The notes under the pieces are model-generated. The model did not search any database. It saw only the letters and a list, made by a program, of their open reading frames with translations, and had not been told where the DNA came from. From Chrysomallon squamiferum (lineage: Eukaryota; Mollusca; Gastropoda; Neomphalida; Peltospiridae), in the NCBI GenBank assembly GCA_012295275.1, contig CM022670.1:2433835-2497834 (forward strand): DNA of 64,000 nt. Reading direction: 5' to 3'. How positions within the stretch are numbered: position 1 is the first letter of the stretch; each line of letters begins with the position of its first letter. The position numbers and the translations under genes are program-made. Below, piece after piece: positions 14,601-27,948 of the stretch.

Positions 14601-15676
14601 ATCTGTTTACTAAAAGATGAAAAATATTTCTCATTATTATTTTGCAGGCCTGTTGTTTATGTTATGGCCAGGAAACATAATGTATATGAGAGAGACATTG
14701 AGAAATTTACAAAATTCATAGTCTATATACTGGTATGTATGCCACTCACATATAAATTATTTAAATTTTGTTTTTCATTTACTGTCACCATTTTTATTAT
14801 TTCCTCTAATTCTTCTTTTTTAAAATCTTAGTGCAATCAATACCAAATCATAATTTCATATTCATGATCATTTAGTGTAATTGTAAAAGTAACCCAGGGA
14901 GTATAATTGGTAAAAGTAGCCTTTGTAATATAGCCAGTAAAAAACCCCTTGTTGTGTGGGATAATTAATAAATCTAACCCATAATATTTAATTGTTAACA
15001 GTAGCCTGTTAAATATGGTAACTGTAGGCTATCTGTAAGAATAACCAATGAAGTATAAGTGGTAAGAGTAACCCATTAAGTTCAATTGGAGAGAATAAAA
15101 GATAGGGTTCTGTCATAAGACCCCATTCTGCCATATAATTTTTAAAAATGTTAAGCAAGCTACATTAACCGTTAATATAAAAAGAAAAGATATATTCAAA
15201 CTTTAATAATGTTATATTTTCTACTTATTTATACTTATGTAGTAATGCATTTGAACTGTCTAAACACCAGAGATATAAATTTTACTATTTCAAAGTGTGT
15301 AAAATGTGTACATTTCTTTTCAGTTTTGGTAAAAAATTCACATTCTTTCTGAATATTTGCATGTTGTTTTCTTTTGTTTCAGGAAACAGCGTGTAAGAAA
15401 TGCAATGAAGACATCATTGATAACTTGTGTATAATATTTGACCTTAAAAACTTCAGTCTGAGTTGCATGGACTACCAGTTTATCAAGAATCTGATCTGGT
15501 TGCTGAGCAAGTACTACCCAGAACGGCTTGGAGTCTGTCTCATTGTTAACTCTCCCATGATGTTCTCAGGTTGCTGGGCAGTGATTCGCCCTTGGTGAGT
15601 AAACATGTCAGCAAAAACAGTAGAATAACAGAGACAGACATTGACACACACACACACAAAAATACACAAACACATA

Positions 15677-15712
<36 letters not shown>

Positions 15713-16177
15713 TGCAATGTATTTATGCATTTAAACAAGGACACAAACATATACACTCATACATACACACAGAGACACACACTCACACAAATACATACAC
15801 ACTCATACTGAATCAAACATACATTCATATACATACATATATACAAACATACATATGATAAACACAGAAAAAATACTAATGTACTAGAAATAAAAACAAA
15901 TATTACAAATTGCCATAGCTGTGTTAGTCTATAAGTTTACACAAAAGTGTCCATGTCTTGTTTGTCTTAGACATTTACGATGCTAATAGATTAATGATAC
16001 ATATTATTATTATTTTTTTTTTTTTTCACTTCTTAACCTTATTTACCGGAGATTTAAAACAACACTGTTTTATTCAACAGGTTGAATGAGGTAACAGCTA
16101 GTAAAGTGAAGTTTGTGTCAGATCCACAACAGCTGTGTCAGTACATTCACCCTGATGCACTGCCACCTGATGACTAG
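1746..16177 (+). CDS. CRAL-TRIO (SEC14-like) domain lipid-binding protein
   Basis: Six exons: 1746-1841, 13130-13156, 13842-14038, 14648-14732, 15383-15594, 16081-16177. All junctions are GT-AG and all phases match, giving 237 aa ending at TAG 16175. Residues about 33-75 form the helical CRAL-TRIO-N region (SLRRFLRAF, KWRQEYGV). The rest is a single CRAL-TRIO domain with hallmark stretches IFDLKNFSL, YYPERLGVCLIVN, WAVIRPWLNEVTASKVKFV and a final DPQQLCQYIHPDALP. Proteins of this family carry phosphoinositides or hydrophobic ligands between membranes; the cargo cannot be told from sequence. The length suits a single-domain cytosolic member, with no signal peptide or transmembrane segment. The ATG follows the acceptor directly, so an upstream start is possible. 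Exon 2 encodes only 9 aa (IVFEADPSQ) but is required for frame continuity and matches the family's 'EADP' segment. Nothing beside it suggests a shared pathway. Confidence 0.9.
2322..2380. repeat. (GT)n microsatellite
   Basis: About 29 uninterrupted GT units inside intron 1, with TG-rich flanks on both sides. Confidence 0.97.
3487..3798 (-). other. Unrecognised open stretch, possible nested exon or retrocopy
   Basis: The minus strand is open for 103 codons with balanced amino-acid composition (Pro, Ser, Thr, Gln rich, e.g. IPKPIIPQQPSCP) and less A/T bias than its surroundings. It ends in TGA at 3487-3489. I recognise no family. It may be a terminal exon of an unknown nested gene, a processed fragment, or a chance ORF. 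No clear start context or promoter is visible. Confidence 0.25.
4330..4985 (+). repeat. Diverged ~150-bp tandem repeat, about 4.3 copies
   Basis: Each copy has a 'CTCTAGGCTATTCAAGCTAT'-like head followed by GAACATCTGGTCAA, then a T-rich run, then TTTCAAGGACAT. The CAAGGACA landmark occurs at 4424, 4586, 4734 and 4875 (spacings 162, 148, 141). A fifth, partial head (ATTCAAGGTATGCACATCAG) lies near 4952. Length variation is mostly in the internal T-run. This is an old satellite-like or internally duplicated repeat in intron 1. Confidence 0.75.
9234..9324. repeat. (TATG)n microsatellite
   Basis: Imperfect TATG/TATA tetranucleotide run within intron 1. Confidence 0.9.
9680..9728. repeat. (ATT)n microsatellite followed by a T tract
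   Basis: About 16 ATT units followed by a T homopolymer, within intron 1. Confidence 0.95.
10155..10200. repeat. (CA)n microsatellite
   Basis: About 23 CA units within intron 1. Confidence 0.97.
11490..11600. repeat. Compound (TG)n...(TA)n microsatellite
   Basis: TG run at 11490-11517, a short spacer, then a TA run from about 11552 to 11600. Confidence 0.95.
14876..15092 (+). repeat. Degenerate ~26-bp minisatellite in intron 4
   Basis: The phrase 'AGTATAATTGGTAAAAGTAACCCATT' recurs in diverged form about eight times, e.g. GTAAAAGTAACCCAGGG, GGTAAAAGTAGCCTTTG, GGTAAGAGTAACCCATT. No copy is perfect, so a repeat finder with strict settings would miss it. It sits between coding exons 4 and 5 of the CRAL-TRIO gene. 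Confidence 0.6.
15640..15860. repeat. CA-rich low-complexity tract in intron 5
   Basis: Starts 45 bp after the exon 5 donor. Contains a (CA)n core near 15681-15708 and many ACACAT/CATACA variants. Reading through this intron would add a low-complexity Thr/His peptide, so the ORF extension past 15594 is not real coding sequence. Confidence 0.9.
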
Positions 16178-16373
16178 GATGTCAGCAACAACACACGGCA
16201 GCTTTTTCACCATCAAGACCACGTTGATGTCATTCCTGCGCAAACATTCATTCATCATCGCATGTCATTTTACTACAAGCCAAATGCATTGTTCTGCATT
16301 TATTAATACTCCGTGCATTTAAAAAAAAAAAAAGTTTAAAAATAACAAAGTAAAGATATTTGTTTAAAAAAGG

Positions 16374-16379
16374 AATAAA
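16374..16379 (+). terminator. Candidate polyadenylation signal, CRAL-TRIO gene
   Basis: AATAAA 197 bp past the stop codon, within an A-rich stretch that holds several more AATAAA copies up to about 16545. Which one is used cannot be told. Confidence 0.4.
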
Positions 16380-18342
16380 ATGTTCTAAAAAGATAGAAAA
16401 TATGTATGTATAAATAAAAAAAAAAAAAAAAAAAAAGAAAAAGATAGAAAATATGTGTATAGAAAATAAAAATAAAGGTTAAAAAAAAAAGTGGGAAAAC
16501 CTTTTTTTAAAGAAATTAAAAAAATAAAAATAAAAATAAAAATAAAAAATCATTTACTGATAGAATAAATTAAAAAAATTAAATGACTTGTTTAGCATTT
16601 CCAGCAGGTCCTGTTACTTAATTTGCTTTTCAGATAATGCTTCTGTGAAGTAGCACAGAAATAATAATATCTGAGTGTTTTAAAATTAACAAATGTCAAA
16701 CTTAAAGAATCCACATGTACTAGAGGGTGTCCTCATTAAGCAGTACGATTCAACAATAGTTACAAGAAAGCCACATCATTACAGCATTTATCTTACACTT
16801 CAGATTTACTCATGTCACTGCATGTTGCCAGGCAAATGTGACCAACTGTCATAAAATGAAAACATCTCATTACTGTTCCATTTTGCAAAAACATTCACAA
16901 ACCACGGTAGACAAATACAAATCTTTAATAGATCACATACAGTTGTATTTTATTTCATCTGTGATAGAGGTTTTATTTTCTTAGATTATTAATATATTTT
17001 ATAAGAAAGATTATTAAGAAGGGCAAAAAAAAGAGAATGAAAGTGAAAATTAACAGAGTTTTGTGATTTTTTTATAGTGAAAGTATATGGTTTGACTGTA
17101 TAATTTTATTATATAATTCTGAAGCATTATGAAATGTTTTACATTTTTAATAATGGGATGAGGGTCTGGCTTTGACATGCTGTATCCTTTACAAAAAGTG
17201 AGCTTTAAATATTTACCCATTTTTGATTGGTCTTTCAGTAAATGAATTTGGTTATCCAAATCTTAATTAACATCTTTCTATATGAACAGTTTTTCTGAAT
17301 AGGCATACCAAATAACATAATTCAAATGTTCTCTCTTCATTTTTTTTTTTTCTTCTTAACTAATTATTTTCTTTTCTAGCATGTATGATTGTGATTTTTC
17401 AACATTTAAGTACATGTTCTGTAACAGAAATTTCAAAAATGTCTCAATTAAGAAACTTTTAACAGATATAAACATTTGATCAATCAACATGGTATAACAA
17501 TTAACATTATTTTCTCAAATATATGACATCACTTATTTTAAACAATATATATATATATAAAGACCAGTCACATGAATTGAAGATAAATGTATAAAATATG
17601 AAATAATTATCTCACTTTGAATGTTTACAGCGCTAATGTAGAAAATGTTACAATGAAGCTGATCTTTTAACTTTATTTTTATTTTGTTACTTATTAAAAA
17701 CATTTTGTATTTAGATACTGTTTTTGTTTTGTGATAATAATTATTATAATGTTTTTGAATGTGTGACTATTTTTGTTTACAAAAAGTCTACTGACTGATC
17801 TGTTTGACAGGATTTAAACAAATATTTTCAAAAAACAAAATGTTTTTTTCATTTTAAGTAATATTTTTTTCCCCATTTTTTTTGATGCTTTCATAAAACT
17901 GCGAAAGAATTATTATCTGTTTTCCACACTCAGTATACGATGTGATATCTGGTAGCTGATTATGTTATTTAATGTTCTGTTTTTATCTTATTTTATCTTG
18001 TTTTTATTATTCCTTGATATTTGTGTTGTTGAAGTTGGCAGGAAATTGTAGCCCTGTTTGTTTGTAATATTGCGTGGAATGAAGAACCAAGTTACCATGT
18101 TTAAATGCATGTTAATTATAAATATATGTAAATATATGTATACAGCCAAACATTTTGATTATAAGGCATGTATGATCAATGCTAAAGATTACAATATCTA
18201 TGGAAAGGAAACATTCATAAATTATATTCTTTGGTACTACTTAAAATACATATAAATAAAAAAATATACATGTGTGATGTTTTTTTCTTTTTAACTGCTT
18301 GCTAGTATTCCTGTTATTAAAGTTTCAGTTATGTGCAACAAC

Positions 18343-18371
18343 CAAAAAAAAAAAAAAAAAAAAAAAAAAAA
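18343..18371 (+). repeat. Poly-A run of 29
   Basis: Uninterrupted A run after AACAACC. It could be the tail of an old retrocopy or a plain homopolymer. No coding relic is recognisable just upstream. Confidence 0.8.
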
Positions 18372-20584
18372 GATTTTCATTTGTTGTCTTAGAGTTATGT
18401 CCCATTTTTTTACTTTCTTTTCAGAAGTGGTTTGGCTGACATCTATACTTCCTTCATGTATTGGAATAACTTTATTTGGTGCATACTCTGTTACATTTAT
18501 TTAGTATTTTGCTCCTTTATTTTAGCTTTTTAAACTTTATTACCATATTAAATTTTTAAATTTTTTTTTAATAATTACATCAACTGCCAATATATTTATT
18601 TTGTGTTCACTGTCCCAAAATGTTACAAATGATTTAGCGGTTTTATTTCTTTAATTTATTATTATTATTTTTTTTAAATCCTAAATTTAGATTTGATCAC
18701 ATTGTTTTAGATTTTGCAGAAACATCAAGGCTCTATTGATAAAGGTGTAAAGTTTATTTTTATTTTCTGTTTAATCCATTTTAATTTTTGTTTTATTGCT
18801 CACCTGCTGTGTTTATTATTATTGTTGATTTCTTGTAATCATAACAAATCTCTTATTTTTTCAAATATTTTTGTGATCAATTTTCATATTTTGTTGTATA
18901 TATGTTCACAATGAAATGCTAACATAGAAAATAGTCATACGAACAATTGAACTTGATGTACAAAACAAAATATTTTAAATCTTAAATTAATAAATGCTAT
19001 TTAATTCTGTTCTGAGAGTTGTGTTTTTCTCTTTATTATTATTATTTGTTTTTCCTTATGTTTTGTTTTGTTCTGGAGTGATGTTTAGTAATTGTGCATT
19101 AGAAATTCTCTTTTAATGTCATGGACTTGTATACTGTATAGCCAGGACAAGCATACTTGAATCATTGATGGATACATACATACATATATCTTTAAAAAAA
19201 TCCAATAAAGCATATTAAAATAATATTTTTAAAAGAAAACTAAATTAAAAGTACTGTTAGGTGTCATAAAAACATAATACAGTAACTAATTAATAATTAA
19301 TGAAAATCTTTTAATGTTAAATGTTAACAAAATAATAATACTTAAAATAAATTCATGCATTCTGAACAGAAAAAAAAAAACAAAAAACATTACTGGTTTT
19401 AAAAATCGATGTGTCATTATAAACATACATAGAACTGCTTTAAATATTCAGATCAGTATATTAATATATTTTAAAACTTATTTATTGATCAAAATATACA
19501 GTTTCACACCAATTTCACTAATCTATGAAGACTAATCTTTATATTCAATAATTAAAAAAAAAAAGAAGCATGAAAAACAGCTGGTTCCGTATAATTAAAA
19601 ACTATTAATTTTCTTTTTCTTGTTTAGTTGTTAAGTTGCTTATTATCATGTATGATTTAAATTCTAAGATCTCTGTAAGTGGTGCTTATCAGCCAATGAC
19701 ATCATCAAATTTTTTCAATAATCATTTTATTACTCAATCCTTGAAAATAATAAAATACACACAAAAATAGAAAAAGAGATTGTTCATATTAAAATAACCA
19801 ATATCAACAGCCCTTGCTGGGTAATTCCAAATAAACACATTGTAGCTTATTACAAAAAATTAATGCTGCTAATAATAATAAAAATTAAAGAAAAGAAATT
19901 AAAGGATGTAAAAGATAGATAACAAATACGGCAGTTTATTTATTTATTTATTTATTTATTTATTATGATTAAAGATAAAATAGAATCTAAATATCATAGT
20001 GATTTAATGTACTTGGTATTATAATGAACCACTCTGTACAGAATGAATAATTTATTCTTAAAAATTAATTAATGGACTTATTTTTTATTTATTTTGAAAT
20101 ATAAGATTATCCACATCAATAGCTTAATAATTGCTTCATATGGTATTAGAAAGTATAAGGATTATTTTAATTATCTTTTTAAAATTCTGCTTTAGATGTG
20201 GTTATCACAGTAATGATTATTGGGCATATGATTTGTATTTAATTTTTTTTTAAATATCAGCTGTCATATACTTAATGAGGTATTACTAGATCCAGGTGAT
20301 GCCTAGTAACTGCTATATTGACATTTTTCACTGTATAAGAAAACAATTTGCTGCTAATGGAAAAGAGTAACCCAACGTATGATACAGGAAATTTTCCAAA
20401 AACACAAGATTTAACACCTAAAAACAATTAAAAAACTGTTTAATACTCTTCATCAATTAAATTAATGTCATATTCTCATATTAAAGAAATGGTTGTTTAA
20501 TATGATTGATTCAGTTAATTTCATACAGATTTTAAAATAAAGAAACAGTTGTTTAACTGAGATTTCATAACACATTTTCTGTAA

Positions 20585-20650
20585 ATGGGTATAAGGGAAA
20601 TGGCTCAGTGGTAATAGGACTGTTCTTACATGGTCAGTTCTCCTCACTGT
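20585..20650 (+). mobile_element. Possible tRNA-derived SINE relic
   Basis: GGAAATGGCTCAGTGGTAAT contains a very good tRNA A-box (TGGCTCAGTGG). About 30 nt later GGTCAGTTCTCC resembles a decayed B-box (consensus GGTTCGANTCC). Many molluscan SINEs begin with this type of tRNA head. The rest does not fold as a full tRNA, so this is not a functional tRNA gene. Confidence 0.4.
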
Positions 20651-20955
20651 CACACTGGGCTATTTGTAACACAACAGACTTGTAACAGACCTTGGTACAT
20701 GTCAATCAGCAAGACACCAGACATTTATGCAAGGAACTTAAGTTTAACACTTACAAAGTATACCGAGGCAAAAGTGGTTTAATATTGATATCACACATTT
20801 TCACACTAGGCTTTTTGTAACACAACAGACTTATAACAGATCTTGGTACATGCTAATCAGTAAAACGAGAGACATTTACATAAGGAACTTAAGATTAACA
20901 CCTAAAAAATATACCAAGACAAAAGTGGTGTTTAATGTTGATATCACACTTTTTT
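20651..20955 (+). repeat. Two-copy tandem duplication, 151-bp unit
   Basis: Copy 1 starts at CACACTGGGCTATTTG (20651) and copy 2 at CACACTAGGCTTTTTG (20802). Shared landmarks such as TAACACAACAGACTT, AGGAACTTAAG and AAAGTGG keep a constant offset of 151. A degraded partial match (TTAACACCTAAAAA) lies near 20411. It directly follows the SINE-like head, so it may be a duplicated SINE body. Confidence 0.8.
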
Positions 20956-22781
20956 TCTGAAAAATAACATGGGGAATCTCTGACACATGAAAAATTGTGG
21001 TTTATTTATTTATTTATTTTGTGGGTTTTGTATATTGTTCTTAGATGTTATGGGACATGATGTAAAAAGAACCTAACCAGATCTTTGGGCCACTGTCACA
21101 TAGATAATTCACCTTTAAAAATATCAAATCACCAACAGTTGTCTGCCTGAGCTAGAGCTAGTGTGTCCAAGTTTCTAACACTTTTTTTCATTTTAACATG
21201 TAAATAAATTAAATTTAACTCCGTGAATGTTTCAAAATGTCAATGAGCAAACACTGTTTACCTATTTTAAATATAACTGATTATCAAGGATTTGAACTCA
21301 CTGGAAAAACAACTGCTGATGGTTTCCAAACTTAGCCGTCAAAATGTCTTAGAATATCTGGATGTTCATAATCATAATATGAATATCTGGACAAAAAACT
21401 TTGTTATCTAGTTCTCTTTATCAATCTTGGAATTTATCTGAACAAAGAAAATATTATTGGAATATTATTTACTCTTCTTAGGGGTTGATAGATGTATGTT
21501 CATACAGAATTTTAGTCATAAGAAAGTTTTGATCTTTAACATTACATAAACAAACTATAAACTGTGAAAATTGTACAGGGATTTCAGTTTCATTAGATTC
21601 TTGTTCCTAATGTTGAAAATATATGATAAAAATAACAGAAGAACATAATTAAATAACAAAATACTGACAAAGCAGAAAACAGAACATTTAAATAATAATC
21701 ATCAGTGCTGCCAAAATTATGTTAAAATTCTTGTACAGTTTTCAAGGATGATAATTAAAAATAATACAATTTAAAGGAGATAATAAAATAATTTCATCAT
21801 TTTGAAGCTGATTAAAAGGGGAGACAAGTCAAATTTGTTGTTTGTAAATAACAATGAATATTACAGTGAAAGGCACAATTTACATAAAGCAGTAAAATAA
21901 TTTTTATCATATACAACATATAACAATAAAATGTGCAGAGTAATATTAACACATTTTAAAAATGTATTAAGAAACTGAAATTCAATTTTACAGAACTATG
22001 TTCTCAAGTAAACTCAAAATGGTATTTGCATTTTAAGTTAAATAGTAAATATTTGAGTGATTGTACCTTAATTTAAAATAGTTCACAAAAGTCAAATTGC
22101 ATTTTAACAAAACAAAAATGTTTAAAATAAATAATTAGAATTATTAATTTATTACAATCAAAATAAATTAACTGAAATAAAAAATATGAATAATGAAAAT
22201 ATTAAATTATAAAAAATCTACTTGTTTTTAACACCATTTAAAAAAATAAAACTCATTATCACTGATAAATTAAAAGATTGTACATGAAATACATGAAATT
22301 GTCAAAAACATATCAAACAGTATAACAATGATTAATCAATATTAACATTTATATGAAGCATTACCATCTATTTTTTCCATTTTTTTTTTATACATACAAA
22401 TAAACATTCATTCTCCCATGTACAAAGTTATGTGTACTGTTCGTGATGGTAAACACTACAACTTGTACTTCTTTGAGTGATTTCTTTATTTGTTATTTAA
22501 TATCAACACTTATAATTTTTTTTAGTAAGGTGCCCTAATGCTCTCTGTGCCTTCATTTTGTAAGAAAATGCGATAGCTATAGCATTCACAGCACATCGTT
22601 GTGAATATCATTGTCAATGATTTGGGTTCAATATAAATAAAAAGTCATTCTGAAGTATAACAAAAATATTTACTCTCATTGTATCTTGATAGACAGGTCA
22701 ACTGAAACATATGTTTAATATCTATTCTTTCTGGACAAACAAACAAAATTGTAGACATCAATCCACAACATATTTATGCAC

Positions 22782-22783
<2 letters not shown>

Positions 22784-22831
<48 letters not shown>
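22784..22831. repeat. (TA)n microsatellite
   Basis: About 24 TA units, roughly 150 bp beyond the SLC36 stop codon and probably within its 3' UTR. Confidence 0.95.
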
Positions 22832-22834
<3 letters not shown>

Positions 22835-22973
22835 TATATAAATATTCAAACAGGTATGCAAATCATTAAAAGAAATCTAGTTGTTTCTAAATCTCAATAG
22901 ACAAAGCTTTGATTTATCTGAACACTGAATAAAACAGAAATTAAGAGACTAGTTATAGTTTTAGATTTTAACA

Positions 22974-25830
22974 TTAAAACTTCTCTATAATCTTTACCAT
23001 TGAGCTGTATGTTCCTGTGGCAAAACCTAAAATTCCAACACAGACAATACAAATGTTTTTGATGATCATGATCCTAGATACTCCCGACTCTGCACTGAAA
23101 GTGAATATTTCTATAAGAGCTGGGAAGATGAGGGCCAGTGAACAGCTAGCGAAAGCTCCTATTAGTGATATCAACAGATCTAGATGAGGAACAAGTATAG
23201 CGAAGAAAACTGAAATGAAAGAGAAAATAAGTTACAAGATAAGTTACAAAAATAACTTAAAATATGCCTGGAATATATATGTGGGTTTTTTTTGTTGCTG
23301 TGTATGCATGTGTATGCATGTGTGTGTTACACACATTTAGATATACACAGGGTATTTTTTATTTGTGTATATGTTTATGTTTGTGACAGTTTTTGTATTA
23401 TCTTAATGCATGTCAGTATTTATGTATACACAAATAATATTCTATCTATGTCAGAATCTTTGTGAGATATTTCATGTCTTTCTCTGCCTTCCTGTCTGTA
23501 CAAGTTAATTCCAACCTGTTAGGATCCATAAATGGAAATATAATATAAGCAAAATTTTTAAAGTATGTTTTAATGATTTAAATATTTTGACAGTCTAAAT
23601 ATTATATTATTATTTTTAAATTCAAAATAATACTTATAATTTGAATAAAGTTTTCAAATTTTTAAAAAATTTTCAAGACAATCTATTATCTATTCTTTTA
23701 TGGAAGAAAATATAAACTTTAAAGCAATGGCTTTCAAACAGTGCTCCCCAAGATCCTTTCAGCAAGGTTAAAATTACTTACGTAAAAATGTTTTCAGATT
23801 TTTGTTTTCAATTCAGTAAACACTGGTATGTAAAAACAACAAACAAAAGCTCTGTGCAGTCCTGTATTTTGGAGGACAAAAAGACCTAATCCAAAATAAA
23901 GAAATAAAATACTTACAAACAAGAAAGACTAGGATAATTCTGAATAAGTATTCTCCAACTTTAATAACTCTCCTTGATGTAATATGTTTTTCTATAGAAG
24001 GCCAAATTATCTTCATAGGAACATAAAACTGAATTCCAAAAGTCACATACATTGAAATGGCAAACATCAGTTTTACTGATAAATATAACCTGAAATAATA
24101 AAAAAAATAAAATCCAAAAGCTCACCGACAGTAATATTATTAAAAACAAATATAATAACTAAAACAAAACAAACAAACAAAAATACATCTTAAGATAAAC
24201 ACAGTTAGTAAATAATCAAACAAAAAATGGTAAATTAAAATTAATTTTTGTCTATAGTTTCATCAACATTTCTTCTCACTTACATACTTAGTGGATGTAA
24301 GTATTCCAAAAATTAATTTTAATTTAAATATACATTGAAAATAGTTTCTCTGAATGCACAAACTTATCACAAGGCCTGTGTAAAAACTACACACCAGTCA
24401 TTGTTTGGTAGATTTAAAGTTATGCTGCCTTCAATAGCTTTCCCAAACTTCAGGTATCCATAGAAACCCATAGACACATAGAGAACAGTTACTATGACCA
24501 TTCCAAGATTCAGAACTCCTGTCCAGCCAGCAAATTCATGTCTGTTCTTCATCTTGTTCTCTAGTGGTAAAACCTAACAAATAAACAAACACATAAATAA
24601 ATCTTATATGCTTAGAGAAATCAGTAAATTAATAAAGTATTAAAATGAAGATATTATTTTTTTAAGTCTATTAATCATTTAAAATTTACTATTTGAGATA
24701 AAAACAAAGAAAAACGATGGAAACAGAGATGAAAAAGAAAAAGAAAGAAAAAAAGAATCAATGGATAAGAGAAACAAGAATTTTATTCACAATTCCTCTT
24801 AATAAAAAATAAAAAAATAAATATTTTCTCCATTTTGCTTACTTACCAAACTTATACCTTCATAAGCATAAATGGCAGTTCCAAAATAGAGGGGAAGACT
24901 ACTCCATGAATTGAAAGCCGGCCTAGTGCTGACATCTGGCAGGTCTTGTAAGATGTAGACAAAGATTATGACCAAGCCACACAATGTAAGTAGATTAGCA
25001 AAGGCAGAAAAGGGTGCCAGAGCTCTGAGATTCTTCAGAAAGGTGAATGGTATAAGTAGACACATTGTTACAACTTCATAAATGCGTATGTTAACACCAA
25101 GTGGATGGAATGCTTTAACAACCTAGAAAAAAAAAAAAAAAAAAAAATCTTAATAAGAAATTTTTCTAAAAATAAAAATTACTTAAATATAAGAAATTTA
25201 GGTTTTTATGGAATTTGCTTTGCTAAAAAAAACCATTTTGTCAAATAATGAGTCTAAAATATGATTTGGCTTTTTGATGACAGAACCTGTAGCAAAGAAG
25301 AAAAATAATATAAAATAATATATAATTACATGTAATGTTTTCTATTACAATAGAATCATATTGTAAAAGAAAACATTTACATACAAATAATAAAATTAAA
25401 AAAACATTTGAAAATATACAATAATTAATAATAATGATGTTGTTTATCTTGCTTCATATACCCATTGTTTTCAACTTTGAAATGAATAACACCACACCAG
25501 TTTTATCACCAGTTTTAATTAGTAATTTTAACTCACCTGTTCAACATTCTGAGCAATAAACACAATGTATATACTACAGAAACCAAACTGTGTGATAATC
25601 AGCAGTGTATTGATTAGAACTCTGAAATAACATCATGTCATAGTTATACCAGAAAACATTAATACAGTAACAATGTGAACACATATTTTAATATAATTTA
25701 TAAATGTCTGAGATAAACCAATATTTTCATGGTCTTTGCATATCTATACAATATTAAAAAACAAAACAAAAAAAACCAAGTTCATTATATAATCATAAAG
25801 ATGTACAGAAAATCAAAAACAAATAAATGC

Positions 25831-25884
<54 letters not shown>

Positions 25885-27509
25885 TAAATAAATAAATAAA
25901 TAATACATGTAGTCATATTTTATTTGTTAATCATGAAGACATGTTACTGAAGTTTTGATAAGATGTAGCTACAAAAGATAACTCTAGTTCATTTGGCTAT
26001 TTTGATTACTGCAAATGTGAAAGACATGACTGAAATCTGTTTTAACAATTCCTATTTTATGATAAATTAGGTAAAGAAAATTAAAAATATCATATGAAGC
26101 AAATAAATGCCATACACTACCATTAAAAACAGTTACCTTGATGCTTTAGAAAATTTCTGAAATCTGACTGGGCCTGTTTTAAGACTGGCTTCCATAACTC
26201 CAGCATAATCTAGAGTTACATGTGATGTCCTGTTAGAATTAAAATTACAAAAATGGAGTCTAGTCATTTTACATAATGATTTAATTTTCTGGTGGATATT
26301 TTCAAAAAACCAACTGAAACTCTAAAGAATGTTGTTTAGTTCAGAAACTTTTTTAAGGATTCAAGCAAATAACAAAGCCAAAAAATATGCTATTTTACAT
26401 TAAAGATTTTTGAGGATGCACATAGTGATTTGCCACTAAGTGAAAATTTGTTATGTTATTTATTTATATATTTTTTAAAACAGGTATTTTTGTGATCTAA
26501 TAACAGGATAAAATTATAGATTTATCCGAAATGTCTAGGAATTAAATCACTTATTTTAAATATTAAATATTAGTAATTGTTATTATTATTATATGATTTT
26601 TCTTGTTGCATCTCTCATTTGAACAATATTTATTTATTTTATATGATTGCTCTGCCCTTTCATTTTATAAAAACATTGTTTTATATATACCAAAAAAGTA
26701 ATGTTAAAAATGATGAAAAACAGACATTAATCATATGTAAAATGACCCAGTGCTGAATAATTAATGTCCAACATTAACTGCAGTTAAACTTAAAATATAA
26801 CTGATGTAATACACTGGCTAAACATAACTTACTAAAAGAACCAAGGTCATTTAAAAAGTATTATTTACTATAAAAAAAAATGTATATAGCCAATACCACC
26901 TATTAATGACATTTCAGCTGTATAACTCTTCATCATTTCTCACTTTTGTTGTCTTTTAAAAAAAAAAAATCAGAAATTGTGGGTTGAGAACAAACAGTAC
27001 ATAAAATAGCAAACAAACCTTCTGCACAAAACATGGCTGCAGTTGACAAGAGAATGCATGCAGTGTATGGCTATCACTCCTATTACTAACAGGCCAGCAA
27101 ATCCAACCTGAAACACAGAAATATATTCAATTTTTACATTTTCTTGCTCTGCGGGTGCAGGTCTCATACAAACAATATGGACCTCCTGTACCAAACAGTG
27201 TTTGTGTTCAAGAATTAATTAGAAAGAAAAAAGAACGCAAAAGTCTTAAAATTCTCCTGAAAGATTTGGTTATAAACTGGTACCAAAACATTATCCCATT
27301 ACCTGTAAAAAGTAATATATTAAAAAACATAGTTTAATCACAGTACTGTCAAGTCTTGTGTTATATACAGCTCTGTAATATTTACAGTTCAACTGTGTCT
27401 ATGGTTAATGTTATCTGCAGTTTAATAATTGTGTCTGTGGAAAAATTCATCTAAAGAAATATATATTTTTTAAATATAATCATTCTGTATTAATTAATAA
27501 TAATATAAA

Positions 27510-27544
<35 letters not shown>

Positions 27545-27915
27545 CAGTATTTATTTCTATTTATGCTTACCCAAATTCCTGAGTGCATAATGGCCACTGG
27601 CATTGCCAGGATACCAGTTCCAATATTTCCTTTCAGAAGATGCATTAGACACTGCATGTTTCTGAATTATAAATTTATTATGTCAATCACAACATAAAAA
27701 TATTTTAGTAACTTTTTAAATATAAAATTACTCATAATAGTAAAACACTAAAAATAATATAAAAATGATTATGAATACACTCAAACAACTGAAATCTCAA
27801 ATTAAAATACTTTAAATAGTAATGCCTAGCAGTAATAACTTTACCAAATCAATTAATTTATTTTTAATTATTTGAATAACATTTAAAACGTGAACAAATA
27901 AAGTAAATAATAGAA

Positions 27916-27948
<33 letters not shown>

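Larger units (their letters stand above)
16380..22973. other. AT-rich intergenic region
   Basis: About 6.6 kb between two genes that converge here (CRAL-TRIO on plus, SLC36 on minus). No exon is recognisable. It probably includes the SLC36 3' UTR at its right edge. It holds a 29-nt A run at 18343-18371, TTTA repeats near 19936, the 20.6-20.95 kb duplication with SINE relic, and a (TA)n tract at 22784-22831. Confidence 0.6.

Noticed and set aside
20590-20660. Possible tRNA gene
   Set aside because: A-box is good but no intact B-box, acceptor stem or T-loop can be formed; kept only as a SINE relic.
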